A stretch of DNA of 64,000 bases from Urechis unicinctus (Eukaryota; Annelida; Polychaeta; Xenopneusta; Urechidae): contig CM067349.1 in the NCBI GenBank assembly GCA_034190875.2, positions 1,323,504-1,387,503 of the forward strand. The letters run 5' to 3'. This document shows, in pieces, positions 12,943 to 22,766 of the stretch (positions within the stretch are counted from its first letter, which is position 1; each line of letters starts with the position of its first letter). The translations under genes were made by a program, and so were the position numbers. The notes beneath the pieces were generated by a model that had not been told where the DNA came from, searched no databases, and was given only the letters and a program-made list of their open reading frames with translations.

Positions 12943-14168
12943 TCAATGCATCCCGGCCGACTCTGCCTTTTTTGTGATCTGAATGCTGATACCCTCAGAC
13001 GCATTCTCCACGGCCCTGCCACTTCCGTGCAGCTGGTCGTCATCACTCGTCCTTAAGTCGAGCCACAGAGCATACTTGGTGGTTAGGTACTCTCCTAGGG
13101 AAAAGTCTGACAATGCCAGGTCTTTTGCAGCTATTGCTACACTGGGGTCTCGTTTACTCGTTGCTGCAAAGGCCTTCTTCACCTCGTCCCACTGCTGGTA
13201 GCCATGCATGCCCTGGGCATAGAGCTGGTTGGGGATGCCCTCAATGGTCACCTCGACCTTCGTAATCTTTGGGTTGTAGAACGACTCTGTCTTCCTGGCG
13301 TATGAGGTGTTGGTCGGGTCTTCAAAGAGCAGTAGGATGCCCTTCATGCTGCGAGCCGGCACGTTTCAGGTTGATGTTCCACAGTGTATCTCTTTTATTG
13401 TATACAAGCTTCCTGTGACGAAGCACACGGTCATACAGAATAGAGAGCCGACTTGTGTACTGTGTGCGTATCATGCGGGCCAACTCTGTTTGGGTAACCA
13501 TGTCATACTCCAGCGAGATGCCATCAATTTTGTAGCTTGCAGCGGTGTCGCCTGTTGCGTGAATCACGCGGTTGTAGTCGTTGAACGTGAGCTCGTATTC
13601 CAATCTGTCATTAAGCGCGCTCTGGTAGAATGGCATATGGCTCTCGAGGAGTTCAAAATCAAGCAGAACGTAGAACCTGTTACCATACACATCAGCTACA
13701 GCCTTGTCCTCTTCCTCGGTATCAACCTTGTCTCCTGCCCCCAGTCGTATCTTAGTTGCGTTTCTATCATCTGATGTGTCAATGCCCTGATACTGGAGGC
13801 CCTGTCTCTCCTATGCAGTCCGCCACAAGTCGTGGTAACAGTGGTACACATCGCTGTCATCAATAGACATGACCTCATTGCCAGAAATCTTGATTGTCAA
13901 TTTCTAAACCACGGCGCGACCCAGGTTTTGCACAACGCTGCGGTTAACATCAGTCGAGGTCAGCGTGATTGTAAAGGCCAGCCGTGCTGTCCCTGGAACA
14001 ATGACGTCGTTTGCGCCTAGATTGGGGAAGCGAACCAGCAGTTGTTGGTTCTGATCAATAGTGCTTGGATTGTTTGTAACGACTACAGATTGTCGCACGC
14101 CCTTTACCCCAAGGGGTTCGCGTATCCGGCGGTGTGGGTTTAGTTTGCGTCCCGTAAGTACTCGTCAT
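12943..14168 (-). pseudogene. Predicted major capsid protein, copy A
   Basis: Duplicate of the capsid gene at 18277-19524. It shares both in-frame TAG codons of copy B and adds frameshifts: an extra C in the start region (about 14147), an extra T near 13368 and an altered 3' end near 12950. Starts at ATG 14166-14168, diverging from the coiled-coil gene at 14209 over a 40-bp gap. Confidence 0.85.
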
Positions 14169-14208
14169 GTTGAATGTTTAATTACACTTATATCTTTAAC
14201 ACACAGAC

Positions 14209-15028
14209 ATGGAGTTTGATAACCCAGGATTTGACGACCCAGAGGAGGAAGGGGCTATGGGAGGGGATAGGAATGAGACTAGCTTTGATGATGAGGAGAC
14301 TAACCTTTAGATACGTCGTACTCGACTATGCCACCATGGGCTATTACTGAAATGCCTGCTGGGTTAACAGAAGATCGGGTGGGTTCCAAAGAAGAAACTG
14401 AAGTCTTACTTACGAGGTGGGAGAAGGCAGTGTCTAAGCATGGGCTGCAGGCCACTCTGGAGTTTAGATCGTCTCAACAAGGTGACCTTTGGGTTAAGTG
14501 GGGCCGAGAATGGAATCTTCTGACATGGAAGAACAATCCAAACAAATTCCTCTCTCCTAGGAGTATCCTAGATTACGGTGGTACACAGCTTGCTCGGGCT
14601 CTTGGAGTGACCACTGAACTATCCACAGAAGCAGTAAAAGCCCTACAAGGCGTTGACGAAGCTGCTGCTTTAGCAGAAGCTGCACTTCCAGATATGTTAG
14701 AAATGAGCAGCCTTGAAGCTGTGACAGAGCAAGGTGGTGTGAAAGAAACAAGATTCATAGAGGACGTTCATAACACCATCCAAGACCTAGGTACACAAAC
14801 AGACAACGAACTACCACTCAGAGAACTTATGGGGCTTGACAAGGCTATGCAGACCCAGAGGGGTGAGCTGGTCAACAACCTAGCTAAGATAACTGAGTTA
14901 GAAAGGGATATAAAACATCGGAAAGCTAAAATGGCAAGCCTGGAGGAGGAAGGGAGGGGTGATAGTCGAGCATGGAGATTCCAAGCAAATGAGCTTGCAG
15001 AGCTGCAGGAGCTGCCGAGTGCCCGTAT
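14209..15028 (+). pseudogene. Coiled-coil/membrane structural protein, copy A, 3' end lost
   Basis: Duplicate of the 5' part of 19565-20884. It opens MEFDNPGFDD, has an in-frame TAG at 14308-14310 shared with copy B, and lacks one C (near 14351) that keeps copy B in frame. It continues through the coiled-coil region (ELERDIKHRKAKM) and is cut at 15028 where PolB resumes, so the C-terminal membrane segments are missing. Confidence 0.8.
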
Positions 15029-15582
15029 GTATGACTGCCTACTTCAACACCATGAAGCCCCAGTACGGCCGCGGGGTCAACCTACTCTATACCGACACCG
15101 ACTCCCTCCTCCTGGAGATCCGCACACCAGACATCTACGCCGACATGAAAAAAGACAGTGACCTATTTGACACCAGCAACTACGACCCAGCCCACCCGCT
15201 CCACAGCAACGAGAACAAGAAGGTTCTAGGAAAGATGAAGGACGAGTGCGGCGGTGTACCCATCAGGGAGTATGTAGGCCTGCGCCCAAAGATGTACTCC
15301 ATCCTAATGTCGACCCGGGAGGAAATCAAAAAAGCAAAGGGCGTAAAAAAAGTAGTGGTCAAGAAACACCTGCGCCACGCCCAATACCTTGAATCGCTGT
15401 TCGACCAGAAGCGGTTCCGTCATGGGATGAACATGCTCCGAAGTGACAATCACAAGATATATGGGCTGCACGTCAACAAGGTGTCTCTATCCCCCTTTGA
15501 TACAAAGCGATGGATAGCTCCGGGCGGTGTACACACTCTAGCCTATGGGCATAGCCACACCCAGGCCTACCACCCAGCGTAG
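15029..15582 (+). pseudogene. PolB, 3' part with catalytic motif C
   Basis: Reading resumes on the plus strand with YFNTMKPQYG and then YTDTDSLLLE, where the two catalytic aspartates of motif C lie at 15094 and 15100. It runs to TAG 15580-15582 with the thumb region. Motif B (K-x3-NS-x-YG) and perhaps 150-200 residues between motif A and this part are absent, replaced by duplicated block A. In relic P3 that stretch is still visible near 40000-40060. The polymerase is therefore split in two and cannot be complete. Confidence 0.85.
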
Positions 15583-15638
15583 ACCGCCGGCACACGGGGT
15601 GTATCATATTCAACCGTGGGTGTATCCACACCTTCCAC

Positions 15639-15974
15639 CTACGACCGGCCACTGAGGGGTGATGGTGAACTTCTCGCACCACTGTTGGACACCTCTCCCT
15701 CACCCTCTACCCCCTCCGCAATCAGGAGGTCATCCACCTTCTCACATATGCCGGCTATAGTGAGACTGGTGGCCTGGGGAGAGCGTAAAGGAGTGGTCTT
15801 CCTGGCCTGAGGGGGGTTGGGTGTGGGAGCGGCACCACCCGGCGGACGTGGGGGCTTGGTCTTCCTAGCTTGAGAAGGTTTATCTAGCACGCCTTCCTCA
15901 GTGATACCGGTCTCAACGTGAGTCGCCATCCGGGCCTTCCTGTGCTCAAGCCTCTTCTTCTTCCTCGTATCCAC
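15639..15974 (-). CDS. Basic, proline-rich reading frame
   Basis: 111 codons, starting MDTRKKKRLEHRK and then rich in Pro, Lys and Ser with repeated QARKT. It overlaps the end of the cysteine-rich gene in another frame, and P2 has a similar proline-rich tract in the same place (about 54300-54490). It may be the true C-terminal tail of the cysteine-rich protein after a frameshift, or a separate overlapping gene. Function unknown. The basic composition would suit a nucleic-acid or core protein, but that is a guess. Confidence 0.45.
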   Translation of the reverse strand: MDTRKKKRLEHRKARMATHVETGITEEGVLDKPSQARKTKPPRPPGGAAPTPNPPQARKTTPLRSPQATSLTIAGICEKVDDLLIAEGVEGEGEVSNSGARSSPSPLSGRS

Positions 15975-16152
15975 AATCCATACATAATTTTAGGTTATTT
16001 TTAATGCCCTTCTGGCACTTTACACAAAGTCGATTTATTATCCCCCGCTTAATCTTAAACCTGTGCATTGCGCAAAAGTCAAACTTACAGGGCCTGTCAC
16101 AAGGTTCTCTCTTCCCGAGTAATATCCAGGGGCACTTTCCAGTTGCTTCCAT
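15946..16152 (-). CDS. Small cysteine-rich (zinc-binding) Polinton protein
   Basis: 68 codons from MEATGKCPW, with a Cys/His pattern CPW...CDRPC...C-x2-H...C-x2-C...C-x2-C consistent with one or two zinc sites. The same protein is in P2 (54488-54739) and, degraded, in P3 (about 38413-38600), always directly downstream of the integrase. Conservation in three copies argues for a real gene. Function unknown. The ORF ends in a Glu run in this copy. Confidence 0.7.
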   Translation of the reverse strand: MEATGKCPWILLGKREPCDRPCKFDFCAMHRFKIKRGIINRLCVKCQKGIKNNLKLCMDCGYEEEEEA

Positions 16153-16173
16153 TACTACCTATCTGCCTTTTGT

Positions 16174-16284
16174 TTAATTGGTAATACCGTCTGGTGGTAA
16201 CTGGGTATCGGGCGGCACAACAAGCAGCTCCTCCTTAACAAAGCCACGGGGCGGTCCATCCAGCAAATAGTATAGTACAGGCTC
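16174..16284 (-). pseudogene. Integrase C-terminal remnant
   Basis: Only the last ~36 codons remain (…YYLLDGPPRGFVKEELLVV…, stop at 16174). At 16284 the sequence jumps to what in P2 is position 55994, so about 1.1 kb containing the catalytic core, the N-terminus and the adjoining membrane gene's 3' part is deleted. P1 therefore has no integrase of its own. Confidence 0.85.
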
Positions 16285-16369
16285 GTAATTTAGAGAATAA
16301 AAAGTTGCTCCCAGAGAATGCAAGGGCGTTAACAAGAGCACCCCCAACAAGTAGCGCGAGTGTGGCCAT
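16285..16369 (-). pseudogene. Membrane protein, first 28 codons only
   Basis: ATG at 16369 overlaps the stop of the upstream small gene as TAATG. It encodes MATLALLVGGALVN, a hydrophobic start, and is cut at 16284 by the integrase deletion. Fuller though interrupted versions are at 55671-56083 and 37211-37741. Confidence 0.65.
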
Positions 16370-16545
16370 TACTTCAGTATATCAACTGGTAAGATTCCTT
16401 GTTTAATTAGCATATCAAGATGTGGCACCCCACCACCCAGAGCCATCTTAGCAAGCTTGGCATAACCTATTGAAATACCGGAAACAACTACACAGTGGTA
16501 CAGAGCGTTGACGAGCATTTTTCCATCAGTAATTGGTGTTGTCAT
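16369..16545 (-). CDS. Small conserved Polinton protein, 58 aa, internal deletion
   Basis: Starts MTTPITDGKML and ends PVDILK. The P2 version (56083-56322) is 79 aa. P1 lacks about 21 residues between HLD and MLI, removed in frame. A Gly/Val-rich hydrophobic centre suggests membrane association. Its stop codon overlaps the next ATG, so the two were probably co-transcribed. Function unknown. Confidence 0.6.
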   Translation of the reverse strand: MTTPITDGKMLVNALYHCVVVSGISIGYAKLAKMALGGGVPHLDMLIKQGILPVDILK

Positions 16546-16546
16546 C

Positions 16547-16924
16547 TTATTCCATATAAAACAGATCCTTTAAATGAGCGTCTGTGGGCTTTTGTACCAC
16601 AACCTGTTTAGGGTGTGAGGCTACCATCTGGTGCCTGTACCAATACAATGCAAACACGCCAACACCGCCGACAACCAAAGGCACAGCCCATGTTGGCCAC
16701 GTCCACCTTTCCATAGGTTTGCTCGTTGATATTGGCTCGACAGCTTCGTCTCTACCATCTGTAAGCGCTGCCTTAGCCTCTCGGAGCTCTCTCAGAAACT
16801 TATTTTGATTGGCTTTTCGAGCTGCAGCACCCTTTCGTCCTGCCGCAACCGTTTTAGCGTTTTTTGTCACTGGCGTTATCTCCACCGGTGTTGTCTCCCC
16901 CTGATTCGTGTTTGTTTCTTCCAT
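16547..16924 (-). CDS. Membrane protein with basic cytoplasmic part, 125 aa
   Basis: Open frame with a Lys/Arg/Ala-rich middle (AAARKANQNKFLRELREAK), then one strong transmembrane segment (VPLVVGGVGVFALYW, about residues 81-96) and a short tail ending DAHLKDLFYME. P2 has a frameshifted version at 56324-56777. The stop is one base from the start of the following small gene. The arrangement resembles a minor virion membrane protein, but there is no recognised family. Confidence 0.65.
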   Translation of the reverse strand: MEETNTNQGETTPVEITPVTKNAKTVAAGRKGAAARKANQNKFLRELREAKAALTDGRDEAVEPISTSKPMERWTWPTWAVPLVVGGVGVFALYWYRHQMVASHPKQVVVQKPTDAHLKDLFYME

Positions 16925-17092
16925 GTTTACTTACTAAATTTATTTGTCCAATTGATAGCTCTTAGTAAGCACCTGTTATAGCGGAGTTAAGCACATGCTA
17001 TATCAGAGTTAAACACATACTATAGCGCAGAAGTGGTGTCTTCCTCTCCACCGGCCCCTGTTGTTTCGGTGCTTATTTTTCCAAATTGACAG

Positions 17093-17689
17093 TTAAATTG
17101 TTGTTAAAGCCGCAGTTAAGGGAGCTAAAAACATACCATAGCGATGATATAGCTCACAAGTGGCAGTGCTCAGTGCGTGTCCAACAAACGGGTCCGTCTC
17201 GAGGTCTGTAATTAGCCTTGGCTGGTGTTCTGGTGGGATTGGTAGAAACATACAAGCAATACCTGAGTACAGCTGTAGCAGTGTCTGACCTAGAGTACGT
17301 GTCATGCTGGCACCTAGCCGAGCCTCGTATCTCACATACAGCTTTATGATCTCTTCATCAGACATTGATTCAACCTCGTCAATTGTAAGGCGCTCCAAAC
17401 CAAGGTACTGACGGGCCTGACCGCCGGCTATGGCGGCAGCAAGCCTATCTCTCTTAGAAGACATATCTACTGTAGGGGTGCAACTAGGTTCCGCTCCCAC
17501 AGACTTTGTCTCCACTAAGCTAGTCGAGTCCTGTTCATGGAGTTTATCAATAATGGTATCAGGATCCATGAATATACGTATACGCCTTCGAGCTTCAAAA
17601 TACTGCACCGCTACCCAGATGAAGAAACCTAAATTGGTTACTGAGGCAGCGGCTGCTATCAAGGCCAATATCACTTCAATCGACGGCAT
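17093..17689 (-). CDS. Orphan membrane-anchored Polinton protein, copy B, 198 aa
   Basis: N-terminal transmembrane segment (residues 5-30, LALIAAAASVTNLGFFIWVA), then a basic stretch, an acidic linker, and a conserved globular part (SSKRDRLAAAIAGGQ..., MSDEEIIKLYVRYEARLG, FLPIPPEHQP). Present in all three Polinton copies next to the ATPase. The last codons (ALTTI, then TAA) differ from P2 and P3, where reading continues ALTTAK-x-CQFG, so a small indel has shortened this copy. I recognise the protein as conserved among Polinton-like elements but know no function. Its start overlaps the end of the ATPase gene. Confidence 0.7.
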   Translation of the reverse strand: MPSIEVILALIAAAASVTNLGFFIWVAVQYFEARRRIRIFMDPDTIIDKLHEQDSTSLVETKSVGAEPSCTPTVDMSSKRDRLAAAIAGGQARQYLGLERLTIDEVESMSDEEIIKLYVRYEARLGASMTRTLGQTLLQLYSGIACMFLPIPPEHQPRLITDLETDPFVGHALSTATCELYHRYGMFLAPLTAALTTI

Positions 17690-18287
17690 ATGCAGTAGGC
17701 TGATCAGTCTTCAGCAGCAGTTTTGCATGCTTGGTCTTTGCTAGTAGTTGGCGTACTGTGGCACGTTCCTCCTTTGTTGGAATTACATCATTTTCACGTA
17801 AGGCGTCTTCAAACGAGTCACGGTCCTTGGTGTGAAAGAGCACCACCCAGCGAGTCTGCTCACGTAAGTCCTTCAGCACAGAGTTGTACTTTTGGGTGAG
17901 GACCCAGACACTTTGCTGCGCATGGCGGCCGCTAAAGGCCAGTTCGGATAGCATGTCTTTCTTCTTGGTTAGGGCCTTTGTTGCCGAACAGTCATCAATA
18001 ATGTACAGGGTTGGCTCGCCCTTAAAACAATGGTAGAAAGCCCTCAGGTGGTCATGGAGCCGCTTCCCTGGATCAACCACGTACACCTCTGAATCATCCC
18101 ACACCCATGACCGCGTCCGATAGGCCTCGTTGAAACGTATGGTAGGGCAGAGGATTACAATATGCTCGAAGGCACCAAAGAAGGGCCCTTCAAGTAGGTC
18201 GAGGATGAATGCGGTTTTCCCACATCCTGTCTGCCCACAAACAATTGCCGAACAGGGACCATCTGGAAATGTAAACTTAGTAGACAA
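17676..18287 (-). CDS. A32/FtsK-type genome-packaging ATPase, copy B
   Basis: 203-aa P-loop ATPase. Walker A GQTGCGKT (residues 18-25), Walker B LYIIDDCS (94-101), and a downstream Gln-rich sensor region (HAQQSVWVLTQKYNS). In Polintons and related DNA viruses this enzyme drives genome packaging into the capsid. It is intact here, in contrast to most P1 genes. Its start overlaps the 3' end of the capsid gene by 11 nt and its end overlaps the orphan gene, suggesting one minus-strand transcription unit. Length agrees with the compact A32-type family. Confidence 0.9.
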   Translation of the reverse strand: MSTKFTFPDGPCSAIVCGQTGCGKTAFILDLLEGPFFGAFEHIVILCPTIRFNEAYRTRSWVWDDSEVYVVDPGKRLHDHLRAFYHCFKGEPTLYIIDDCSATKALTKKKDMLSELAFSGRHAQQSVWVLTQKYNSVLKDLREQTRWVVLFHTKDRDSFEDALRENDVIPTKEERATVRQLLAKTKHAKLLLKTDQPTAYAVD

Positions 18288-19524
18288 TATACATATAAAC
18301 GTTCAATGCGCCGGCCGACTCTGCCTTTTTTGTGATCTGAATGCTGATACCCTCAGACGCATTCTCCACGGCCCTGCCACTTCCGTGCAGCTGGTCGTCA
18401 TCACTCGTCCTTAAGTCGAGCCACAGAGCATACTTGGTGGTTAGGTACTCTCCTAGGGAAAAGTCTGACAATGCCAGGTCTTTTGCAGCTATTGCTACAC
18501 TGGGGTCTCGTTTACTCGTTGCTGCAAAGGCCTTCTTCACCTCGTCCCACTGCTGGTACCCACGCATGCCCTGGGCATAGAGCTGGTTGGGGATGCCCTC
18601 AATGGTCACCTCGACCTTCGTAATCTTTGGGTTGTAGAACGACTCTGTCTTCCTGGCGTATGAGGTGTTGGTCGGGTCTTCAAAGAGCAGTAGGATGCCC
18701 TTCATGCTGCGAGCCGGCACGTTCAGGTTGATGTTCCACAGTGTATCTCTTTTATTGTATACAAGCTTCCTGTGACGAAGCACACGGTCATACAGAATAG
18801 AGAGCCGACTTGTGTACTGTGTGCGTATCATGCGGGCCAACTCTGTTTGGGTAACCATGTCATACTCCAGCGAGATGCCATCAATTTTGTAGCTTGCAGC
18901 GGTGTCGCCTGTTGCGTGAATCACGCGGTTGTAGTCGTTGAACGTGAGCTCGTATTCCAATCTGTCATTAAGCGCGCTCTGGTAGAATGGCATATGGCTC
19001 TCGAGGAGTTCAAAATCAAGCAGAACGTAGAACCTGTTACCATACACATCAGCTACAGCCTTGTCCTCTTCCTCGGTATCAACCTTGTCTCCTGCCCCCA
19101 GTCGTATCTTAGTTGCGTTTCTATCATCTGATGTGTCAATGCCCTGATACTGGAGGCCCTGTCTCTCCTATGCAGTCCGCCACAAGTCGTGGTAACAGTG
19201 GTACACATCGCTGTCATCAATAGACATGACCTCATTGCCAGAAATCTTGATTGTCAATTTCTAAACCACGGCGCGACCCAGGTTTTGCACAACGCTGCGG
19301 TTAACATCAGTCGAGGTCAGCGTGATTGTAAAGGCCAGCCGTGCTGTCCCTGGAACAATGACGTCGTCTGCGCCTAGATTGGGGAAGCGAACCAGCAGTT
19401 GTTGGTTCTGATCAATAGTGCTTGGATTGTTTGTAACGACTACAGATTGTCGCACGCCCTTTACCCCAAGGGGTTCGCGTATCCGGCGGTGTGGGTTTAG
19501 TTTGCGTCCGTAAGTACTCGTCAT
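18277..19524 (-). pseudogene. Predicted major capsid protein (Polinton MCP), two nonsense codons
   Basis: One continuous frame of about 416 codons from ATG 19522-19524 (MTSTYGRKLNPHRR), interrupted by TAG at 19261-19263 and TAG at 19168-19170. P2 has sense codons at both. Identification as the double jelly-roll capsid protein rests on its place beside the packaging ATPase, its length, abundant beta-type alternation and motifs I associate with Polinton capsid proteins (SMKGILLLFED, FYNPKITKV, NQLYAQG). The C-terminus runs into the ATPase start and differs from P2. Structure prediction would be the decisive check. Confidence 0.75.
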
Positions 19525-19564
19525 GTTGAATGTTTAATTACACTTATATCTTTAACACACAGAC
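19525..19564. promoter_or_regulatory. Short gap between divergent structural genes
   Basis: The 40 bp between the capsid ATG (minus) and the coiled-coil ATG (plus) must hold both promoters. It is AT-rich, with TTTAATTACACTTATAT. The same gap is at 14169-14208 in copy A. Promoter function is inferred from geometry only. Confidence 0.35.
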
Positions 19565-20884
19565 ATGGAGTTTGATAACCCAGGATTTGACGACCCAGAG
19601 GAGGAAGGGGCTATGGGAGGGGATAGGAATGAGACTAGCTTTGATGATGAGGAGACTAACCTTTAGATACGTCGTACTCGACTATGCCACCAAGGGCTAT
19701 TACTGAAATGCCCTGCTGGGTTAACAGAAGATCGGGTGGGTTCCAAAGAAGAAACTGAAGTCTTACTTACGAGGTGGGAGAAGGCAGTGTCTAAGCATGG
19801 GCTGCAGGCCACTCTGGAGTTTAGATCGTCTCAACAAGGTGACCTTTGGGTTAAGTGGGGCCGAGAATGGAATCTTCTGACATGGAAGAACAATCCAAAC
19901 AAATTCCTCTCTCCTAGGAGTATCCTAGATTACGGTGGTACACAGCTTGCTCGGGCTCTTGGAGTGACCGCTGAACTATCCACAGAAGCAGTAAAAGCCC
20001 TACAAGGCGTTGACGAAGCTGCTGCTTTAGCAGAAGCTGCACTTCCAAATATGTTAGAAATGAGCAGCCTTGAAGCTGTGACAGAGCAAGGTGGTGTGAA
20101 AGAAACAAGATTCATAGAGGACGTTCATAACACCATCCAAGACCTAGGTACACAAACAGACAACGAACTACCACTCAGAGAACTTATGGGGCTTGACAAG
20201 GCTATGCAGACCCAGAGGGGTGAGCTGGTCAACAACCTAGCTAAGATAACTGAGTTAGAAAGGGATATAAAACATCGGAAAGCTAAAATGGCAAGCCTGG
20301 AGGAGGAAGGGAGGGGTGATAGTCGAGCATGGAGATTCCAAGCAAATGAGCTTGCAGAGCTGCAGGACCTGCCGAGTGCCCGTATTGAGGCTGCCTCTGT
20401 AAACCGTGAACGTCTAAGGACCCAAATTAACCGCATCGGGTAAACGATCAACAGACTTCTTAACGAGGACACAATACTAGCTGAGCGTGTACGCACTCTG
20501 TTCCGAGAGCAGGGTATAACAATCGCCTCCATACTCACTGCGATTGGATTGGCAATCTCGACCCATGTAGTTGCTTTGACGGGCGGAGGGAGCACTGGTC
20601 CAACCCCGGCACCAACGCCGACGCCAGCTGATAAGCCCGGTGTAAAGGAATGGATTAAAAAACAGCTGAACTCCTTGGCAAACGTCCTGAAGGGCCTAGC
20701 CGGTAAGGCAGCAGCTGCCCTTCCAGGAATAATTGGCTCCATCGTATCATGGGTGCTTACGTCAGCTGCAAAGGTGGCTGGTTGGATGGCAGAACATGTA
20801 TGGGCCGCAGTTGTGGCGGTGGGGGGAGTTATCCTCCTGATACTCCGTGACTTACTACTACGTAGCAAACCAAAGCACAGATAA
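19565..20884 (+). pseudogene. Coiled-coil and membrane structural protein
   Basis: A single frame of about 439 codons from MEFDNPGFDD (19565) to TAA 20882-20884, interrupted by TAG 19664-19666 and TAA 20441-20443. It has an acidic start, a charged region, a heptad-like coiled coil (about 20225-20400), a hydrophobic stretch (TIASILTAIGLAIS), a Pro/Thr linker (PTPAPTPTPADKPG), then Ala/Gly/Val-rich segments (KAAAALPGIIGSIVSWVL, VVAVGGVILLILRDLL) that look membrane-active. It is conserved in P2 (C-terminal part only) and P3. A minor capsid or membrane-lytic role is conceivable, by position beside the capsid gene. Confidence 0.65.
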
Positions 20885-21417
20885 GCCTATAGCGATTCCG
20901 CCTATAATAAGAGCGGGTTTTCTCATCCTCGTGCGCCCCACGCAGACCGGTCTCGGCCATAGGGGCGGGCCCTGGAGAGGAGAGTTCCATATCTGTATCT
21001 GTATCTGGCGGAGGGTCAAAGCTTCCTCTATCTGGAACAACCGGAACCGAGTTGACATCAGTATTGCTGCCGATCCTGAGGTAGAGGCGCTTGCAGTTCT
21101 GCTAATAGGCGACGCACTGTGTAATAAAGGTGAAAGGTGTAGAGAGCTTTCACGAGTGGAATCCCAGCCTCGAGGTGGTCCTGGGAGGACACGCCGCAGC
21201 CGGCTGATGCACACCACACTGCAAAGTTTAACTGGTTCTGCCAAAACTGCATTGGATTTGTCAACCAGTCTTTTACTACTTTGTCCGCTGTTACCGGCGG
21301 CACCTTATAGTTACTGAATAGATCAGGAAACTTTGCTGTGAATGTACCACCATTGTGAACAACTTGAATTGTTTGTCGGGTTAGTTTATCTCCCACACCA
21401 TATGTGGCTGGATACAC
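20858..21417 (-). pseudogene. Polinton conserved structural protein, internal deletion
   Basis: The N-terminal part (21417-21058, MYPATYGVGDK..., including FWQNQLNFAVWC) is in one frame. The C-terminal tail with a hydrophobic segment (ALIIGGIAIGLSVLWF) ending at 20858 is in another. The central ~180 residues, still readable in P3 (34237-34934) and P2 (59666-60153), are missing. Single C-terminal transmembrane anchor. Present in all copies, always opposite in strand to its neighbours. Function unknown, probably virion-related. Confidence 0.65.
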
Positions 21418-21475
21418 CCCGCCCGCACCATATGGGGTAGCTTTTCTATTGAAAGGCTTGTTTACTCATAGTGCT

Positions 21476-22096
21476 ATGTATCACACTCTGTCAAATGTTC
21501 AAAGCGGCGACGCTGTGTCCCTGTAAAAACCTATTGACAACACTGAGGGTGATCTATGTGTTGGCCTAAGGTCAATCGCGTATACTGTGGGCTGGTACAA
21601 TCTCGAAACAAACGAGACCATTCAATGGCGGTCAAGGCCTATAGGAAGAGGAAAAATTGCCTCATTAAAACCGGGCCTCTGGAGTTTCAGCCTTCTTCAG
21701 GAGCAGATTACACCATTAGGTATCGGTTTGGAAGTTGATGCTGCAAATGGGGTTATAACCCTAACAGTTCCAGACAATGGGGCTGTGAATATATCAGACG
21801 GAGTGTTAAAAATGTTGGGTCTTGATGACGGCCTCGGGTGGATACCTTCAGGTACTTACACCGCCTACCGGACCATCAACTTTAGCATGTTCTGCACATT
21901 ATATATTCACCTCGATCAAGTCAGCACCACACACAACATGTTAGATGGTGCACCCACTACGCTTCTTGAAGTTGTTGGCTTAGAGGGTGGCTCTTTCGGT
22001 GATATTATAACCACGAACATCGATAATAAAGGAAAGCTATTAGATAACCACGACTTACCTGTTAGCGTTGTTCTTGAATTTACAAGATGTCAATAA
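21476..22096 (+). pseudogene. Polinton conserved beta-rich protein, penton-type candidate
   Basis: Starts MYHTLSNVQSGD at 21476, has TAA at 21524-21526, then continues in the same frame to 22096 (about 206 codons). Features conserved in all three copies: GDLCVGLRSI-x-YTVGWYN, VKPGLWSF-like turn, LDQVSTTHNMLDG and a terminal VVLEFTRCQ. Alternating hydrophobic residues suggest a beta fold. I associate this type with minor capsid/penton candidates of Polintons, not certainly. Its stop overlaps the start of the fibre gene. Confidence 0.6.
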
Positions 22097-22743
22097 AAAC
22101 GAGTATTTATGGACCTAGGCAAAAACCGGCAAGCACTGTTCAGGGCGCCGACCTCTCGGAATATGCCACAAAGACCTATGTAGACTCACAAAAAATGGAT
22201 AAAAGTGGCGGTACTATGACTGGAGATCTTGAAATGGGTGATAATAAAATCGTTCAGTTGGGAGACCCGATATCGCCAACGAATGCTGCTAATAGAAAGT
22301 ATATTGATGACAGACACAGGCAGCATCGCAGGGACCTGAGAGAACACATAAACTCCCAAACGAAACATCTCATTACTATTTGGGCAGAAGCAAGTGGCCC
22401 CCTTCGGACAGGATATGAGTGGTCGTTTGGCCATGGGGCTAGGGGTTGAGACTCACAAGACTCAAGCTGTGGATATACCATGACATGTGGTGGTAAGATC
22501 ATTCGTATGGGGTTGTCTTCTGGTGTTGGTGCTGATACTGCTGCTATAGCAGTGTTTCCTGTTATAAATGGGACGAATCAAGCGGTAGGAATAAGTAAGC
22601 CTGCTGACCAACGGGCTGTTGTAATATCTTTTGACCAGCCTTTACAGCTAGAACAAGGCAACGTTATTAACTTTTATACAACCACTCAAAACAGAGGGTC
22701 GACTTGGTCTGTAGTATCGCTCCTAATTGAACTTGACTTATAG
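22087..22743 (+). pseudogene. Tail-fibre-like protein with shaft repeat and knob
   Basis: About 218 codons from MSIKTSIYGPR in one frame, interrupted by TGA at 22447-22449. The first half holds a shaft motif known from bacteriophage tail fibres (YATKTYVDSQK, then GGTMTGDLEMGDNKIV and LGDPISPTNAANRKYIDD). The second half (from about 22480) is a separate beta-type domain (IIRMGLSSG..., VVSLLIELDL) that would be a knob. P2 carries two shaft repeats (60935-61200) where P1 has one. The likely role is host attachment at the vertex of the particle, inferred from the repeat family and adjacency to the penton-type gene. Confidence 0.65.
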
Positions 22744-22766
22744 AATTATATGCCTATAACGTTAGT

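Larger units (their letters stand above)
11836..15028. repeat. Duplicated block, copy A (inserted in PolB)
   Basis: 3193 bp nearly identical to 17197-20385, same orientation. It contains the 3' part of the orphan membrane gene, ATPase, capsid gene and the 5' part of the coiled-coil gene. Copy A has more indels than copy B (extra C at about 12255, extra T near 13368, extra C near 14147), so B is likely the native position. Confidence 0.95.
17197..20385. repeat. Duplicated block, copy B (native position)
   Basis: Matches 11836-15028 with an offset of 5361 falling to 5357 through small indels. Gene neighbours on both sides agree with P2, so this is the original location. Confidence 0.95.

Noticed and set aside
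14328..15161. A 277-codon plus-strand frame as one protein
   Set aside because: It runs across the junction at 15028 between duplicated block A and PolB. A chimaera, not a native gene.
20125..20868. 247-codon minus-strand open frame
   Set aside because: Lies opposite the coiled-coil/membrane gene, which is conserved in the other Polintons. The antisense frame is not.
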